Positions 8,882 through 18,022 of a stretch of DNA of 64,000 nucleotides are shown here, piece by piece. The DNA is from Acholeplasmatales bacterium (GTDB taxonomy: Bacteria; Bacillota_I; Bacilli_A; Acholeplasmatales; Acholeplasmataceae): NCBI GenBank assembly GCA_031284585.1, contig JAITXT010000028.1, positions 1 to 64,000 on the forward strand, written 5' to 3'. The notes under the pieces were generated by a model. The model saw only the letters and a program-made list of their open reading frames with translations. It did no database searches and had not been told where the DNA came from. The position numbers and the translations under genes were made by a program. The stretch's first letter is position 1; each line of letters begins with the position of its first letter.

Positions 8882-9688
8882 ATGATTAAATTATTTGAAA
8901 ATGTACCATTTTTACAGAAAGATTATAATAACATTGAAAACTTGGATGCTCCATCGATTAATGAATATATTATAGGAGATGCTAATCATAGACTACCTAC
9001 AATTTTAGTTGTACCAGGTGGGGGATATGTTAGAAAAAGTGATGCGGAAGGAGAACCATTTGCGAAATGGTTAAATGATAACGGCTATAACGCTTTTGTC
9101 CTAAATTACCGAGTATTTCCTTATAATTATCCCGTTCCACTTATAGATATTATAAGAGCTATTAAATATATTAAATATTATAGTGCTCAATTTGGAGTAG
9201 ATGTTAATAATATCGGCGTAATGGGTTTCTCGGCTGGAGCTCACTTATGCAGTTTATTAGGAGAAACTGTTAAAATTGATAGTTTTTATAAAACAAACGA
9301 TAAAATTGATGAAATGACATTTGATGTTTCTTTTTGTATTTTATGTTATCCTGTTATTTCTATGGAGAAAAAATATAGACATGAAGGTAGTTATAAAGCA
9401 TTTCTACCAAATATAAAGAGTAATTATTACATTAATAAATTATCTACTTATAAACATATAGGAGCAAATTTCCCTAAAACTTTCATTTGGCATACTAAAG
9501 AAGATAATTCAGTACCTTATTATAATTCAGTATTATTTGTGGATAGATTAAAAGAATTAGGAATTTATCATGAATTTTATTTATATGAAAAAGGTGCTCA
9601 TGGTCTAAAATTTGCACTTGATGTACCAGGAACAAAAGAGTGGTCTTTAAGATGTTTGGAGTTTATTAAAAAAGTTATTAATAAATAA
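8882..9688 (+). CDS. Alpha/beta-hydrolase, acetyl-esterase/BD-FAE-like
   Basis: 268 residues with the layout of small cytoplasmic carbohydrate esterases (Aes/BD-FAE). The oxyanion loop is VPGGGYVRKS (about 45-54), the nucleophile elbow GFSAGAH (about 117-123), the acid is probably in KEDNSVPY, and the histidine in EKGAHGL (about 240). There is no signal peptide, so the substrate would be imported or intracellular. It starts 1 nt after the pncC stop and ends the operon. Natural substrate unknown; deacetylation of sugars or xylo-oligosaccharides is typical of the family. Confidence 0.85.
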   Translation: MIKLFENVPFLQKDYNNIENLDAPSINEYIIGDANHRLPTILVVPGGGYVRKSDAEGEPFAKWLNDNGYNAFVLNYRVFPYNYPVPLIDIIRAIKYIKYYSAQFGVDVNNIGVMGFSAGAHLCSLLGETVKIDSFYKTNDKIDEMTFDVSFCILCYPVISMEKKYRHEGSYKAFLPNIKSNYYINKLSTYKHIGANFPKTFIWHTKEDNSVPYYNSVLFVDRLKELGIYHEFYLYEKGAHGLKFALDVPGTKEWSLRCLEFIKKVINK

Positions 9689-9690
9689 TA

Positions 9691-9716
9691 AGATAGTTAG
9701 TTTCTATTGTTTTTTT
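9691..9716 (+). terminator. Weak terminator after the esterase gene
   Basis: A short stem (GATAG at 9692-9696 with CTATT at 9704-9708, one G-T pair) is followed by G and seven T. It is at the right place, between convergent genes, but the stem is weak. Confidence 0.3.
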
Positions 9717-9780
9717 GAATATATTTTAATTTTAAGTAAAAATTTAATTTTATTGCTAATTTTTAGAAGAAAGTTCTAAA

Positions 9781-11184
9781 TTATTTTTCTTCTCCCATGA
9801 TATCAGTTACAGGATCATAGATATGATATTGAGACTTACCAGCCTTTTTAGCTTTATACATTGCAAAGTCTGCATGTTTTAATAAACTTGAATAATCACC
9901 ATCATTTGCATTATAATAAGCGATACCCACAGATAAAGACACCTCATAAGTTGAGAAAATTCTTGATTCTTTTCTTAGTTTAATAAATTCTCTGAATAGT
10001 AAATCTGTAAATTTAATAACTTCATCTTTTACTTTAGAATTAAATAAGATAACAAATTCATCTCCACCAAGTCTTGCTACAAAGTTATCTTGTGTATTTC
10101 CTGAGAAAGTCATTCCTCTTAAATCAAGACATGATTGTAGGAAGTTAGCAACTTCTTGTAATACTAGATCGCCTATTAGATGACCTTCGGTGTCGTTTAC
10201 TTTCTTAAAGTTATCTAAATCGATAAATAATGCTGATAATCCTTCACTAAGAGAGTTATCAGATGCTTCATCACGAAGTTTTTCCATTAATTTTGATCTA
10301 TTAGGTAACTTAGTTAAGTTGTCATAATACGCCATAGTTTCAATTCTTGATTGCATTAATTCTGTTTTATTGATAAGTCTATAAATATATATACCACATC
10401 CAACAAAAGTAGTAGCTAAAATAATTAAAAGAACTGATCCAATAATTATAAATGAAGTTTGTAATTGTGAGATACTTTCAGTTGAATAGTCAATACAAAG
10501 AAGATATTTCTTGGCGGCATTAGGAACGACCCCTGTAAAGAATCTTCCATATTGGTCATTTATTTCAACAGACTTATATTTATTAGTAGTATAAGCATCT
10601 GAGAAAAACTTAAATAATATAGGATTATATTCATAACCATTAATACCATCTTCACTTGGAATATTAGTTATATAAGGATAGTGAACCATGTAATTATCAG
10701 GCGTATATTCGTTACCTTCATGATCTCTTGCATTTCTTGGATCATTTGCAGCATCAGTATCATAAATGAATACTATATGGTTTGAATCAGTGAAATACAA
10801 AGTGTAAATAAAGACAAGTTCATTTTTGATTTGAGCATCAATTAATGTATCAATAGCCTTTCTGAAATTTGGATTAGTAACTAAACCTGAAGTAGTTCCA
10901 AATTGAAGATAACTTTTCGCAGCACGTTCTTCAACAGTTAAATCTTTATATTCATCAAGAAGGTCAAATTGATAATCCTCTAAAGTCTTATTACCATCTA
11001 ATTTGGTTTGAAGTAAAGAACTAATATTACTTGAACTATATTTAATAGTATTATAGATACTCTCGTAAAGTAGTTTTTCGGATGTCGTAAAATATAAAAC
11101 CGAAAAGGTTACTAACACTATTGTAAATATTGTGCAAACACTCATGTATAAAATCATTAAATTATACTTTCTTCTTTTGGCCAC
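9781..11184 (-). CDS. Membrane diguanylate cyclase with extracytoplasmic sensor (GGDEF)
   Basis: 467 residues beginning with GTG, preceded by AGGAGT on the minus strand. Membrane helices at about 10-32 and 244-268 bracket an external domain of about 210 residues, likely a Cache/PAS-like sensor. The cytoplasmic GGDEF domain (about 285-460) has DNLTKLPNR, the metal aspartate in FIDLDNFKKVND, and an intact GGDEF at 373-377, so it should make cyclic di-GMP from two GTP. The product-inhibition I-site (RxxD five residues before GGDEF) is missing; the sequence there is TQDN. It is alone in its transcription unit. Ligand unknown. Confidence 0.92.
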   Translation of the reverse strand: MAKRRKYNLMILYMSVCTIFTIVLVTFSVLYFTTSEKLLYESIYNTIKYSSSNISSLLQTKLDGNKTLEDYQFDLLDEYKDLTVEERAAKSYLQFGTTSGLVTNPNFRKAIDTLIDAQIKNELVFIYTLYFTDSNHIVFIYDTDAANDPRNARDHEGNEYTPDNYMVHYPYITNIPSEDGINGYEYNPILFKFFSDAYTTNKYKSVEINDQYGRFFTGVVPNAAKKYLLCIDYSTESISQLQTSFIIIGSVLLIILATTFVGCGIYIYRLINKTELMQSRIETMAYYDNLTKLPNRSKLMEKLRDEASDNSLSEGLSALFIDLDNFKKVNDTEGHLIGDLVLQEVANFLQSCLDLRGMTFSGNTQDNFVARLGGDEFVILFNSKVKDEVIKFTDLLFREFIKLRKESRIFSTYEVSLSVGIAYYNANDGDYSSLLKHADFAMYKAKKAGKSQYHIYDPVTDIMGEEK

Positions 11185-11278
11185 TTGCTACTCCTTTACT
11201 ACTTCAATAAAAAATACATAACATAATTATACTAAAAAAAACAAGACTTTTCTAGTATTAACACTTTAACAAGACTAA

Positions 11279-11938
11279 TTAAAAGTGCAAGATATTAATT
11301 CCCGTTAGTAAAGAGCCGTTTTGGAATATACAAACGGAATCTTCCTTCAATAAAATAATCGGTTTTTCTTCTTTTTTTATTTTATTTAAGTATCTAATTT
11401 CTGTTCTATTTTTATGGTAATGAACTTGAATATAACTATTTTTTAAGAGTGGAAGACCTCTATGGTATGATAATTTAGTATATTTGTCATCTGGAGTTAT
11501 AAAAAATTCAGTAAACTGAATCATAGCTCCAGCACTTGAACCAAAAAATATCTTGTTTTCTTTGTTATATGTAATCGCAGAAATAATATTTTTCTTATGT
11601 ATACGATCCATGAATAAATCAGGAGCTCCTCCTGGGAAATATATACAATCTGCACATTTAATTATCTCAATTGCAAGAGGTGTTAAACTTTTAAAATAAT
11701 CAACAATATAAAATTTATCTTCACTAACACCATAATTTTTAAATGCTTGAACAAGTTTTTTATAGTAATCACTATCACTCCCATAATATTTTATATATTG
11801 ATCTCTGTTTGTAATATCTGAATCAAAAAAAGAGTATAAAATTATTACTACTTGTTTAACATCTTTAAGATAATTTTTTATTAGGGTAATTTGTTTTGGC
11901 CCCTCAAGTAAGGTATGTGAAGTTAATATGTTAATCAT
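11279..11938 (-). CDS. Peptidase S51-like (dipeptidase E/cyanophycinase superfamily)
   Basis: 219 residues, the usual size of peptidase E. The catalytic elbow is FGSSAGAM with Ser135, following the strand YFPGGAPDLFMD (about 100-111) that normally contacts substrate, and a histidine-rich segment (VHYHKNR) lies near residue 172. Family members cleave Asp-X dipeptides or related substrates with a Ser-His dyad or triad in a class-I glutamine-amidotransferase-like fold. No signal peptide, so cytoplasmic. It follows a small membrane protein gene by 8 nt in the same operon as queH. Divergence is large enough that substrate should not be assumed. Confidence 0.75.
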   Translation of the reverse strand: MINILTSHTLLEGPKQITLIKNYLKDVKQVVIILYSFFDSDITNRDQYIKYYGSDSDYYKKLVQAFKNYGVSEDKFYIVDYFKSLTPLAIEIIKCADCIYFPGGAPDLFMDRIHKKNIISAITYNKENKIFFGSSAGAMIQFTEFFITPDDKYTKLSYHRGLPLLKNSYIQVHYHKNRTEIRYLNKIKKEEKPIILLKEDSVCIFQNGSLLTGINILHF

Positions 11939-11946
11939 CTTTCTTT

Positions 11947-12369
11947 CTAATCACCTTCGATTTTTATTTTTTTATAAACTGGTAAGATTAAACAACAAAT
12001 AAATATAAATATATACATCAAAATGTTTGTTGGATAAACTTTTTCGATCGTTATTCCATTCGTAAAGAATGCTTTATTTAGAAAATCCATATCTGAGTCT
12101 TTTGTTTTTATCGTAAATAATTCGGTATCAGTGTATATAGCTAGATAAAGCCATTCATTTTCTTCAGCTGCTTTTTCTAATAAAGGAGATTCATAAATCT
12201 CAACTTTGCTAAATAGACTTGCTTTATCATATAGTTCACTTACATTCGATATTGAAATAGCTTTATTCAAAAGCACTTTACCTTTATAAAAGGCAACATA
12301 GCGATAGTCAAATAAAATCAAAATAAATAAAACTAAAACAAGAAAGAATCTAATAATTATTTTATACAT
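11947..12369 (-). CDS. Small bitopic membrane protein, unknown
   Basis: 140 residues with helices at about residues 5-28 and 110-130 and about 80 residues between them that should face outside, if the N-terminus is inside. No motif recognised. Its start overlaps the queH stop by 8 nt and it is followed 8 nt later by the S51-like peptidase, so the three are co-translated. The external loop is acidic and lacks cysteines. Confidence 0.65.
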   Translation of the reverse strand: MYKIIIRFFLVLVLFILILFDYRYVAFYKGKVLLNKAISISNVSELYDKASLFSKVEIYESPLLEKAAEENEWLYLAIYTDTELFTIKTKDSDMDFLNKAFFTNGITIEKVYPTNILMYIFIFICCLILPVYKKIKIEGD

Positions 12370-12883
12370 TTATTTTATTATTATCGTTTAAAGATATTAT
12401 GCAACCACAATATTTTTGACGATATATCCCTAATTCTTTTGCCATGTTTTGTCCTGTTCTAAAATCTTTTCTAAAATCTTCATAATAAAAATTAATTCCG
12501 TATAACTTTGCGTATTTCTGAGATAATTCTTTAATCAATTCGTGGTTTTGATAAGGACTTATGAGTAATGAAGTCAAAAAGTAGGAAAAACCATTTTCTG
12601 CTGCATATTTCGCAATATAGTTAATCCTAGATTCATAGCACTCATTACATCGTTTTTTATTTTGAGCTAACCACAAATCTATCATATCTTTACTATCTAC
12701 AAATAAGGGAACCTTATATTTACTTGCTACTACTTGTAGTGCTTCAATCCTTGCTATTTTCTCCTTATCTGGATGAATATTTGGATTATAAAATAAAAGG
12801 AAAACCTCATGACCATCTTTCAATAATTTATCAATGATAAAAATTGAACAAGGTCCACAACAACAATGTAATAGTAATTTCAT
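12362..12883 (-). CDS. queH: Epoxyqueuosine reductase QueH
   Basis: 173 residues, close to known QueH (formerly DUF208). It carries out the last step of queuosine tRNA modification, reducing epoxyqueuosine in tRNA with an iron-sulfur cluster, and replaces the cobalamin enzyme QueG. Cysteines visible are C7-C9 and C12 (HCCCGPC), C79 and C82 (KRCNECY) and C159/C161 (KYCGC), which are the cluster and metal ligands of the family. The motif NPNIHP and the segment LTSLLISPYQNH are also typical. It starts 3 nt after the stop of a small upstream protein. No other queuosine gene is in the window. Confidence 0.92.
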   Translation of the reverse strand: MKLLLHCCCGPCSIFIIDKLLKDGHEVFLLFYNPNIHPDKEKIARIEALQVVASKYKVPLFVDSKDMIDLWLAQNKKRCNECYESRINYIAKYAAENGFSYFLTSLLISPYQNHELIKELSQKYAKLYGINFYYEDFRKDFRTGQNMAKELGIYRQKYCGCIISLNDNNKINV

Positions 12884-12886
12884 TAC

Positions 12887-13096
12887 TTATTTTTTCTTAG
12901 TCTCCACGATTTTGATTTTTCCTAAATCAACATTTTCAGGGAAAGGATACATTTCTTCGCGCATTTTTTTGAAAAGTATGTAAATAATTCCTCTTTCAGC
13001 ATCAATTCTAGTTACTATACCAGTATCAGCTTCTCCATCTACAAAAACTTTTTCACCTACAAATGATTTGTAATAATCATAATTTTCCATGTTCAA
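12887..13096 (-). CDS. Small soluble protein of unknown function
   Basis: 69 residues, mixed charge, with a beta-rich pattern (GEKVFVDGEADTGIVTRIDA, then IIYILFKK) like a small SH3/KOW or CarD-like barrel. This is a shape impression only. The start has AAGGAGT upstream on the minus strand and a TATAAT (13115-13120) about 20 nt further. It is the first gene of the unit that continues with queH. Confidence 0.6.
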   Translation of the reverse strand: MNMENYDYYKSFVGEKVFVDGEADTGIVTRIDAERGIIYILFKKMREEMYPFPENVDLGKIKIVETKKK

Positions 13097-13114
13097 TTAC
13101 TCCTTAACAAATAA

Positions 13115-13143
13115 ATTATACTATAAATCTAATAATTTAGTAA
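13115..13143 (-). promoter_or_regulatory. Promoter of the 13096-11279 operon
   Basis: On the minus strand TATAAT (13115-13120) is preceded at 17 nt by TTACTA, a weak -35. The -10 is perfect and ideally placed before the ribosome site of the small protein. Confidence 0.45.
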
Positions 13144-13194
13144 TCTAATAGATATAAAGTAAAAAAATATAAATTTCGGAATAGTTTTTAGGGA

Positions 13195-14187
13195 CTATTT
13201 AATAATTGAAGATAGAACAGAAAATAGTACTTCTTCGTCTTTAATATTTAGAATAGTAGAAAAAAAGTTTTTTGATTCTTCAGTTTTAATATTTGATGAA
13301 ATGGAAAGAATTGTTTTATGAAATAAAGGATGTGTGATATCTAGGATGATTCTTTTAGTATTTTCATCTATTATGAGTTCACTTTTAATATGATTAATAT
13401 TTTCTGGAATTTGAAATGTGAAAATATTATCATTAAAAATCATTCTAAATAATTTAGAAATTTGAAAATTAATAAAGTAATTAACATTACTAGTTGAAAA
13501 AGATTCAAAATCAAATTGAAGTAATTTTTTGATTAGATTGCATCTCCAAAGATATCTATTATTATGAATTAGATTATAATTCTTTGTAATTGCTTCTGTT
13601 AGTTTTTCAAGATTTATTAAATTTCGATCATTTGAAAATTGATATAAAAGTGATTTAATATTCGAATTTTTACTTAAATTGGAGATATTTGCTAGTTCAG
13701 AAATAAATAGATTTTTTTCTCGCATATATTCATTTATAATATTTAGGATGTCAAATTCTTTTTCTTCTCTTAAGACATTTTGATTTTGGAAAGTTATTAA
13801 AGTATAAAAGATATTTTTCTTAGTGGTTTTTTCTAAATTAAGAGAACAAAATCCAATTGAATTATCTTCATAAACACGATTTGTTGGATGCCCTACAATA
13901 TCATTTCTGATAAACTTTAAATCACGTAATGTTTTATTTCTATTTATATTAATAAAATTTTTATCTTTAAAAACATATGAGAGATCATACATTGCATCAA
14001 TTCCTACAAATAGTGATTGAAATAATCCAAATATTGATAGAAGTCTATCTCTAGAGTCATTTATATTTTCTTTATATTCTAAAATTATTTTATCTATTTC
14101 TTGAATTACTTTGAAAGAAACAAGACCTTTTTCTTTTTTTTGATTATTGGGAATTTTATTAATTATCTTTTTAATATTATTTTCCAT
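13195..14187 (-). CDS. Unknown protein with HEPN-type RNxxxxH motif
   Basis: 330 residues, no membrane segment. Residues 25-105 look all-helical and end in FIRNDIVGHP, where Arg94-Asn95 and His100 form the R-polar-x4-H signature that defines the catalytic site of HEPN ribonucleases. The family is not otherwise recognised; the C-terminal 200 residues look like a mostly helical unknown domain. HEPN RNases occur in toxin-antitoxin, abortive infection and CRISPR effectors, but some HEPN proteins are non-toxic. The gene overlaps the 3' end of the 997-residue GGDEF/EAL-like gene by 11 nt, so it is translationally coupled and presumably a partner. The assignment rests on one motif plus context. Confidence 0.55.
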   Translation of the reverse strand: MENNIKKIINKIPNNQKKEKGLVSFKVIQEIDKIILEYKENINDSRDRLLSIFGLFQSLFVGIDAMYDLSYVFKDKNFININRNKTLRDLKFIRNDIVGHPTNRVYEDNSIGFCSLNLEKTTKKNIFYTLITFQNQNVLREEKEFDILNIINEYMREKNLFISELANISNLSKNSNIKSLLYQFSNDRNLINLEKLTEAITKNYNLIHNNRYLWRCNLIKKLLQFDFESFSTSNVNYFINFQISKLFRMIFNDNIFTFQIPENINHIKSELIIDENTKRIILDITHPLFHKTILSISSNIKTEESKNFFSTILNIKDEEVLFSVLSSIIK

Positions 14188-17170
14188 CTTTTATGAGTAA
14201 CTCCCTAAGTTCTGTTTCTGTGAACTTTTTAAATAAATCACTTTCAATTAGTTTGATACCTATATCGTAAAGTTTAGGAAGTGATTCTTTATCTTTAACA
14301 TCATATACTATTAAATAGGCATCATAAGTTAAAGTATATTTTTTTAGTTCCTGTAAGTAAAGAAGTTCTTTAGGACCTTTATCTTTAAATTGATAGAATA
14401 GATATGAATTACCAGGTAAGAAAAATGAATCAAAACTGCGAGATTTAACTAAGATATTTTTTTCTTTAAATAAATTTGTTAGAGAAATAATATTAGGCGA
14501 ACTAAGAGAAAAATCAACAATTAGTGATATATATTTCAAAGGAACTCGGTAATCTTTAGAAAGTATTTCAAAAAAATTAAGAATATTTTCATCTAAATAA
14601 GTTTCAAGAGAAATTGGAATAGAGAGTTTTTGGGCAACTTTATTAGAAAATATTAAGGATGAGAGAAATTTAAAAGTCTTAATGATAATACATTTTTCAA
14701 GACTTACTGTTTTAGAACGTGATTTAGCAATCTCATTGATCACTTTATAGTTTACATCTAAACCCAAAATTGATGGTTCAACAATTAAATCAAAAGTAAC
14801 ATAATCATCTAGATTAGTAATTGTCGCAAAGTTTAAAGAGATTCTATCGTTTTCGATTGCTAAATTAATATGTTTTAAGATATTTTCACGGTAAACATAG
14901 TCTTCATAATCTTTATAAGCAAAATGATATTCTTTCTTGTATTTACTAGATTTCGCTTTATTAAGGGCTATATCTAAATAAATAGATATATGTCTAAAAT
15001 TTTTATCTGAGGTTATAGTTGGGTACCTTACGATCCCAGAATAAAAATAAAATTTTTCATTTCTGATACTAGAAGATACATATTCACTCATTTTTTTATT
15101 ATAAGTATTGATTACATTATTTATTTTGCGAATATCATTAAGTGGTATCACAACAAGAATTTTATATTTTGAATATAAGTAAACTAAATCAGTTTCTAAA
15201 AAACTTTTTGATTTAACGGTAAATTCCCTAAAGTATTCTTCATAAGTATGAATATCGTACAAATATTCATTTTTATTTTCTAGTTCTATTAAAACAAAGG
15301 TTACTTTATTTTCCGTAAAAGAAACTAAATCTTCATAAAATTTTGGCATATTATAAAGTTTAGTTTGATAGTCTAATGTACTTATCTTATAACTTGTCTC
15401 TTTGTCTTCTATAATATCAGTAATATCAAAGAATACAGAAAAGATAGTTACTATATCATTCTTTTTTAAAGATATCATTTTTTCTTTAATAAAAAGATTA
15501 GAAAATTCATAAGTAATTTCTTTAACCTCTCCTTTTGGATTATCAAATAAGTAATTAATAATATTTAAATATTCTCTTTGATACATAGGCTTAATGTTTT
15601 TCCAAAACATCTCATAATAAAATGATTCATCAATTCCAAAAAGAATCGAAGCAGCTTTGTTATTTTTAGTCCGCATTTTATCAATTGTTCTTAAAGGTAG
15701 GATATCGCTTTCGATTATTTTCTGAAAAAAGGTAATATTATCGATAAGAGAAGAATTCTTTTGATAGTTAGTAATTAATGCATCTATTAAATTTGATATA
15801 GTTTTACTTTGGAGAAAAAGGGTATCATTATCTACGTTATCTTTATCTATATGTAAAAGAAGTGCACCTTTTTGTCCAATTTTGATGCAAATTACTCTTT
15901 TGACATATGAGTCATCCTTGTAGAGATTTGAGGTCGCAATATTTTTCTTTTTTTCTAGATTTATAGTGTAAAGATCAATTTCTAAATCTTTAACGATAAA
16001 ATCAAAAATAGGAGTAAGCTCAATGTCAAGTTCGGAAATGTTTTTTTCAAATAATCTTTCTCTGAAAAACCTATAATAATTTGGCTTATTATTTGGAAGA
16101 TAAATAATATATTCATAGATATAAGAAATGTTTTTCGAAAGATTTATCATGAGTAGTCTTAGTATTTCTCTAAACGGAAAAGATAAATCTAGACCATTTA
16201 AGTACTCTAGATTTGAAAATAAATAAGAAGAGTTTTTATCTAAATCTAAAATTTTGAAAAGATGAGGTTCTATTCTTTCAACTAGTACCTCGTTTTTAGA
16301 AACTGTATTTTTTTCTTTTTTGGCTAAAACTTTCTTTAATTTTTCTAATCTTTCTAAATAATGTTCATAAACAACTTTATTTCTTTTATTATCTTTATAG
16401 TATTCGACTAACATAGCATAATATTTTAATTTAAGTTCATCATTAGAACTTGACATTAGATTTTCATATTGGGGTTCTAAGATTTCAATATTCCTACTAT
16501 TTCTTTTTTCGATATTAACTTTTATATAATAGAAGACAACATTTGCATCCTCATAGTTAGCAAGTATTTCCTTGCTGCGATCTAAAAGATCATCCTTTTC
16601 ACCTAGTAAATATAAGAGTTCTATTTCTTCTCCGAAGTAATTGCTTTTAGCATCAGAGGATGTTAATTTTTTGATATAAAAAATTGCTTTTTCATAATTT
16701 TTTAAATTTTTATAATAGTAATAAAGGTCTTCATATAGCAATATCTCATAAGTTAGAGGAAGAGGTTCTTTTTCTAAAATATTCAAATAATCAATTATTT
16801 CTTCCCCAAGTATTTTTTTAAATTTTATTAAATCAAAATAGTATTCATAACTTCTTAATTCGGGAAGTATTTCTTTCTTTTTTTCTAATAAATCAGGAAT
16901 TTTAGAATAATCTTTAGTTAATAAATAATTATTGAAAAGAATAGTAATTACATTTTCGATCGCGTAATCATCGGTAAAGTTTTTATTTTCTAAATAATTA
17001 TTTGATTCTTCAATGGCAAGAGATATTTCACCAATTGAATTTGCGATTTGGATATAATAAAATAAAGCTTTACTTGCATCTTCAATGGATACGATTTCGC
17101 TTAAATAATTTTTAATTATGACTAAAGAATGTGCTTCTTTAGATAGATTTAAAATATCGCTAATCGTCAT
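14177..17170 (-). CDS. TPR-like / PAS / degenerate GGDEF-EAL signalling protein
   Basis: 997 residues, soluble. Residues 1-290 are helical hairpins of TPR type, 330-480 may be a GAF-like domain, and 485-590 end in VFFDITDIIEDKE, the typical exit of a PAS domain. A GGDEF-fold domain follows at about 598-750: LDYQTKLYNMPKF stands for the DxLTxLxNR motif, but the catalytic loop reads YSKYKI (666-671), so it cannot cyclise GTP. The last part (755-990) has an EAL-like course with FDLIVEPSILG in place of the EAL motif and later LIVDFSLS, also without the metal residues. It is therefore probably a c-di-GMP or nucleotide receptor or scaffold. It overlaps the kinase gene before it and the HEPN-like gene after it by 11 nt each. 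Confidence 0.72.
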   Translation of the reverse strand: MTISDILNLSKEAHSLVIIKNYLSEIVSIEDASKALFYYIQIANSIGEISLAIEESNNYLENKNFTDDYAIENVITILFNNYLLTKDYSKIPDLLEKKKEILPELRSYEYYFDLIKFKKILGEEIIDYLNILEKEPLPLTYEILLYEDLYYYYKNLKNYEKAIFYIKKLTSSDAKSNYFGEEIELLYLLGEKDDLLDRSKEILANYEDANVVFYYIKVNIEKRNSRNIEILEPQYENLMSSSNDELKLKYYAMLVEYYKDNKRNKVVYEHYLERLEKLKKVLAKKEKNTVSKNEVLVERIEPHLFKILDLDKNSSYLFSNLEYLNGLDLSFPFREILRLLMINLSKNISYIYEYIIYLPNNKPNYYRFFRERLFEKNISELDIELTPIFDFIVKDLEIDLYTINLEKKKNIATSNLYKDDSYVKRVICIKIGQKGALLLHIDKDNVDNDTLFLQSKTISNLIDALITNYQKNSSLIDNITFFQKIIESDILPLRTIDKMRTKNNKAASILFGIDESFYYEMFWKNIKPMYQREYLNIINYLFDNPKGEVKEITYEFSNLFIKEKMISLKKNDIVTIFSVFFDITDIIEDKETSYKISTLDYQTKLYNMPKFYEDLVSFTENKVTFVLIELENKNEYLYDIHTYEEYFREFTVKSKSFLETDLVYLYSKYKILVVIPLNDIRKINNVINTYNKKMSEYVSSSIRNEKFYFYSGIVRYPTITSDKNFRHISIYLDIALNKAKSSKYKKEYHFAYKDYEDYVYRENILKHINLAIENDRISLNFATITNLDDYVTFDLIVEPSILGLDVNYKVINEIAKSRSKTVSLEKCIIIKTFKFLSSLIFSNKVAQKLSIPISLETYLDENILNFFEILSKDYRVPLKYISLIVDFSLSSPNIISLTNLFKEKNILVKSRSFDSFFLPGNSYLFYQFKDKGPKELLYLQELKKYTLTYDAYLIVYDVKDKESLPKLYDIGIKLIESDLFKKFTETELRELLIKDGK

Positions 17171-18020
17171 TTATTTCACTTAGAAATAGTTTTGCTTGCA
17201 AAAGATAATTTTCTGCAAGTTCTTTAAAGTTAAATTCTAGAATCTTACTTAGTCCAACTTCCTCTTTGAAGGTAGCTACTAAGTACCAATATAAACATTG
17301 GAATGCACGGTAAAATTTTACGTGTGCAATATCTTCTTTAGTATAAGTTTTTAAATATTCTTTCATGAGCATAATACTATCATCTATTGAAATATTTCCG
17401 AAAGATGCAAATTCAAAATAGATAGAATTATTTGCGGCAAATTCAAAATCTAACAAGTAAATTTTCTCATCTTTTAGTACCATGTTACTTCTTTGAGCAT
17501 CGTTATGACATAATACCTTAGGATCATTCCTATATTTTTTATTATATATTTCTATCCAATTAGAAAATAATTCATTAAATAGATCCGAAACAGTTGTTAG
17601 TTCTTTTTGAACTTCTTCAATTCTTTCTAAATAATTAAAGTCATTTTTGATCTTTTTAGATGAATGTAGAATTTTTAGAGTATTAACAATCTTAGATAGA
17701 ACTGGTTTAGGATCACTTTCTGAAAGAACAATTCCCTCAATAAATGAAGAAACTTTATATCCTGTTTGGGTATTAATATAATAAACTCGATTAGTAATAT
17801 TAGAGTGATGAACATTTTCTAGGGCTTCTAATTCATCTTTTCGATCGATAAAATAATTTCCATATTTTCCAACAACTCTAATAACATAAAAATTATCGTC
17901 AAATTTAATTTTATAAGTTAGATGACTCATTCCACCTTTCAGGCGTTCAATTACTTCAATATTATCTTTTTTGATTATCGTACTTGCTACAAGGAGTACG
18001 TATTTTTCAAGCTCATCCAT
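17160..18020 (-). CDS. Choline/ethanolamine kinase-like (LicA/APH fold) phosphotransferase
   Basis: 286 residues. The N-lobe has a glycine loop, LKGGMSHLTYKI (about 28-39), and a strand YVIRVVGKYG with the ATP-binding position. The C-lobe has the catalytic loop CHNDAQRSNMV (Asp near residue 175) and the metal motif LLDFEFA. These fit the LicA branch of the aminoglycoside phosphotransferase fold, which phosphorylates choline or ethanolamine for surface decoration. No other lic gene (transporter, cytidylyltransferase) is nearby, so another small alcohol or amine could be the substrate. It starts 2 nt from the stop of the phosphoesterase gene and overlaps the next gene. Confidence 0.8.
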   Translation of the reverse strand: MDELEKYVLLVASTIIKKDNIEVIERLKGGMSHLTYKIKFDDNFYVIRVVGKYGNYFIDRKDELEALENVHHSNITNRVYYINTQTGYKVSSFIEGIVLSESDPKPVLSKIVNTLKILHSSKKIKNDFNYLERIEEVQKELTTVSDLFNELFSNWIEIYNKKYRNDPKVLCHNDAQRSNMVLKDEKIYLLDFEFAANNSIYFEFASFGNISIDDSIMLMKEYLKTYTKEDIAHVKFYRAFQCLYWYLVATFKEEVGLSKILEFNFKELAENYLLQAKLFLSEINDD

Positions 18021-18022
18021 AA

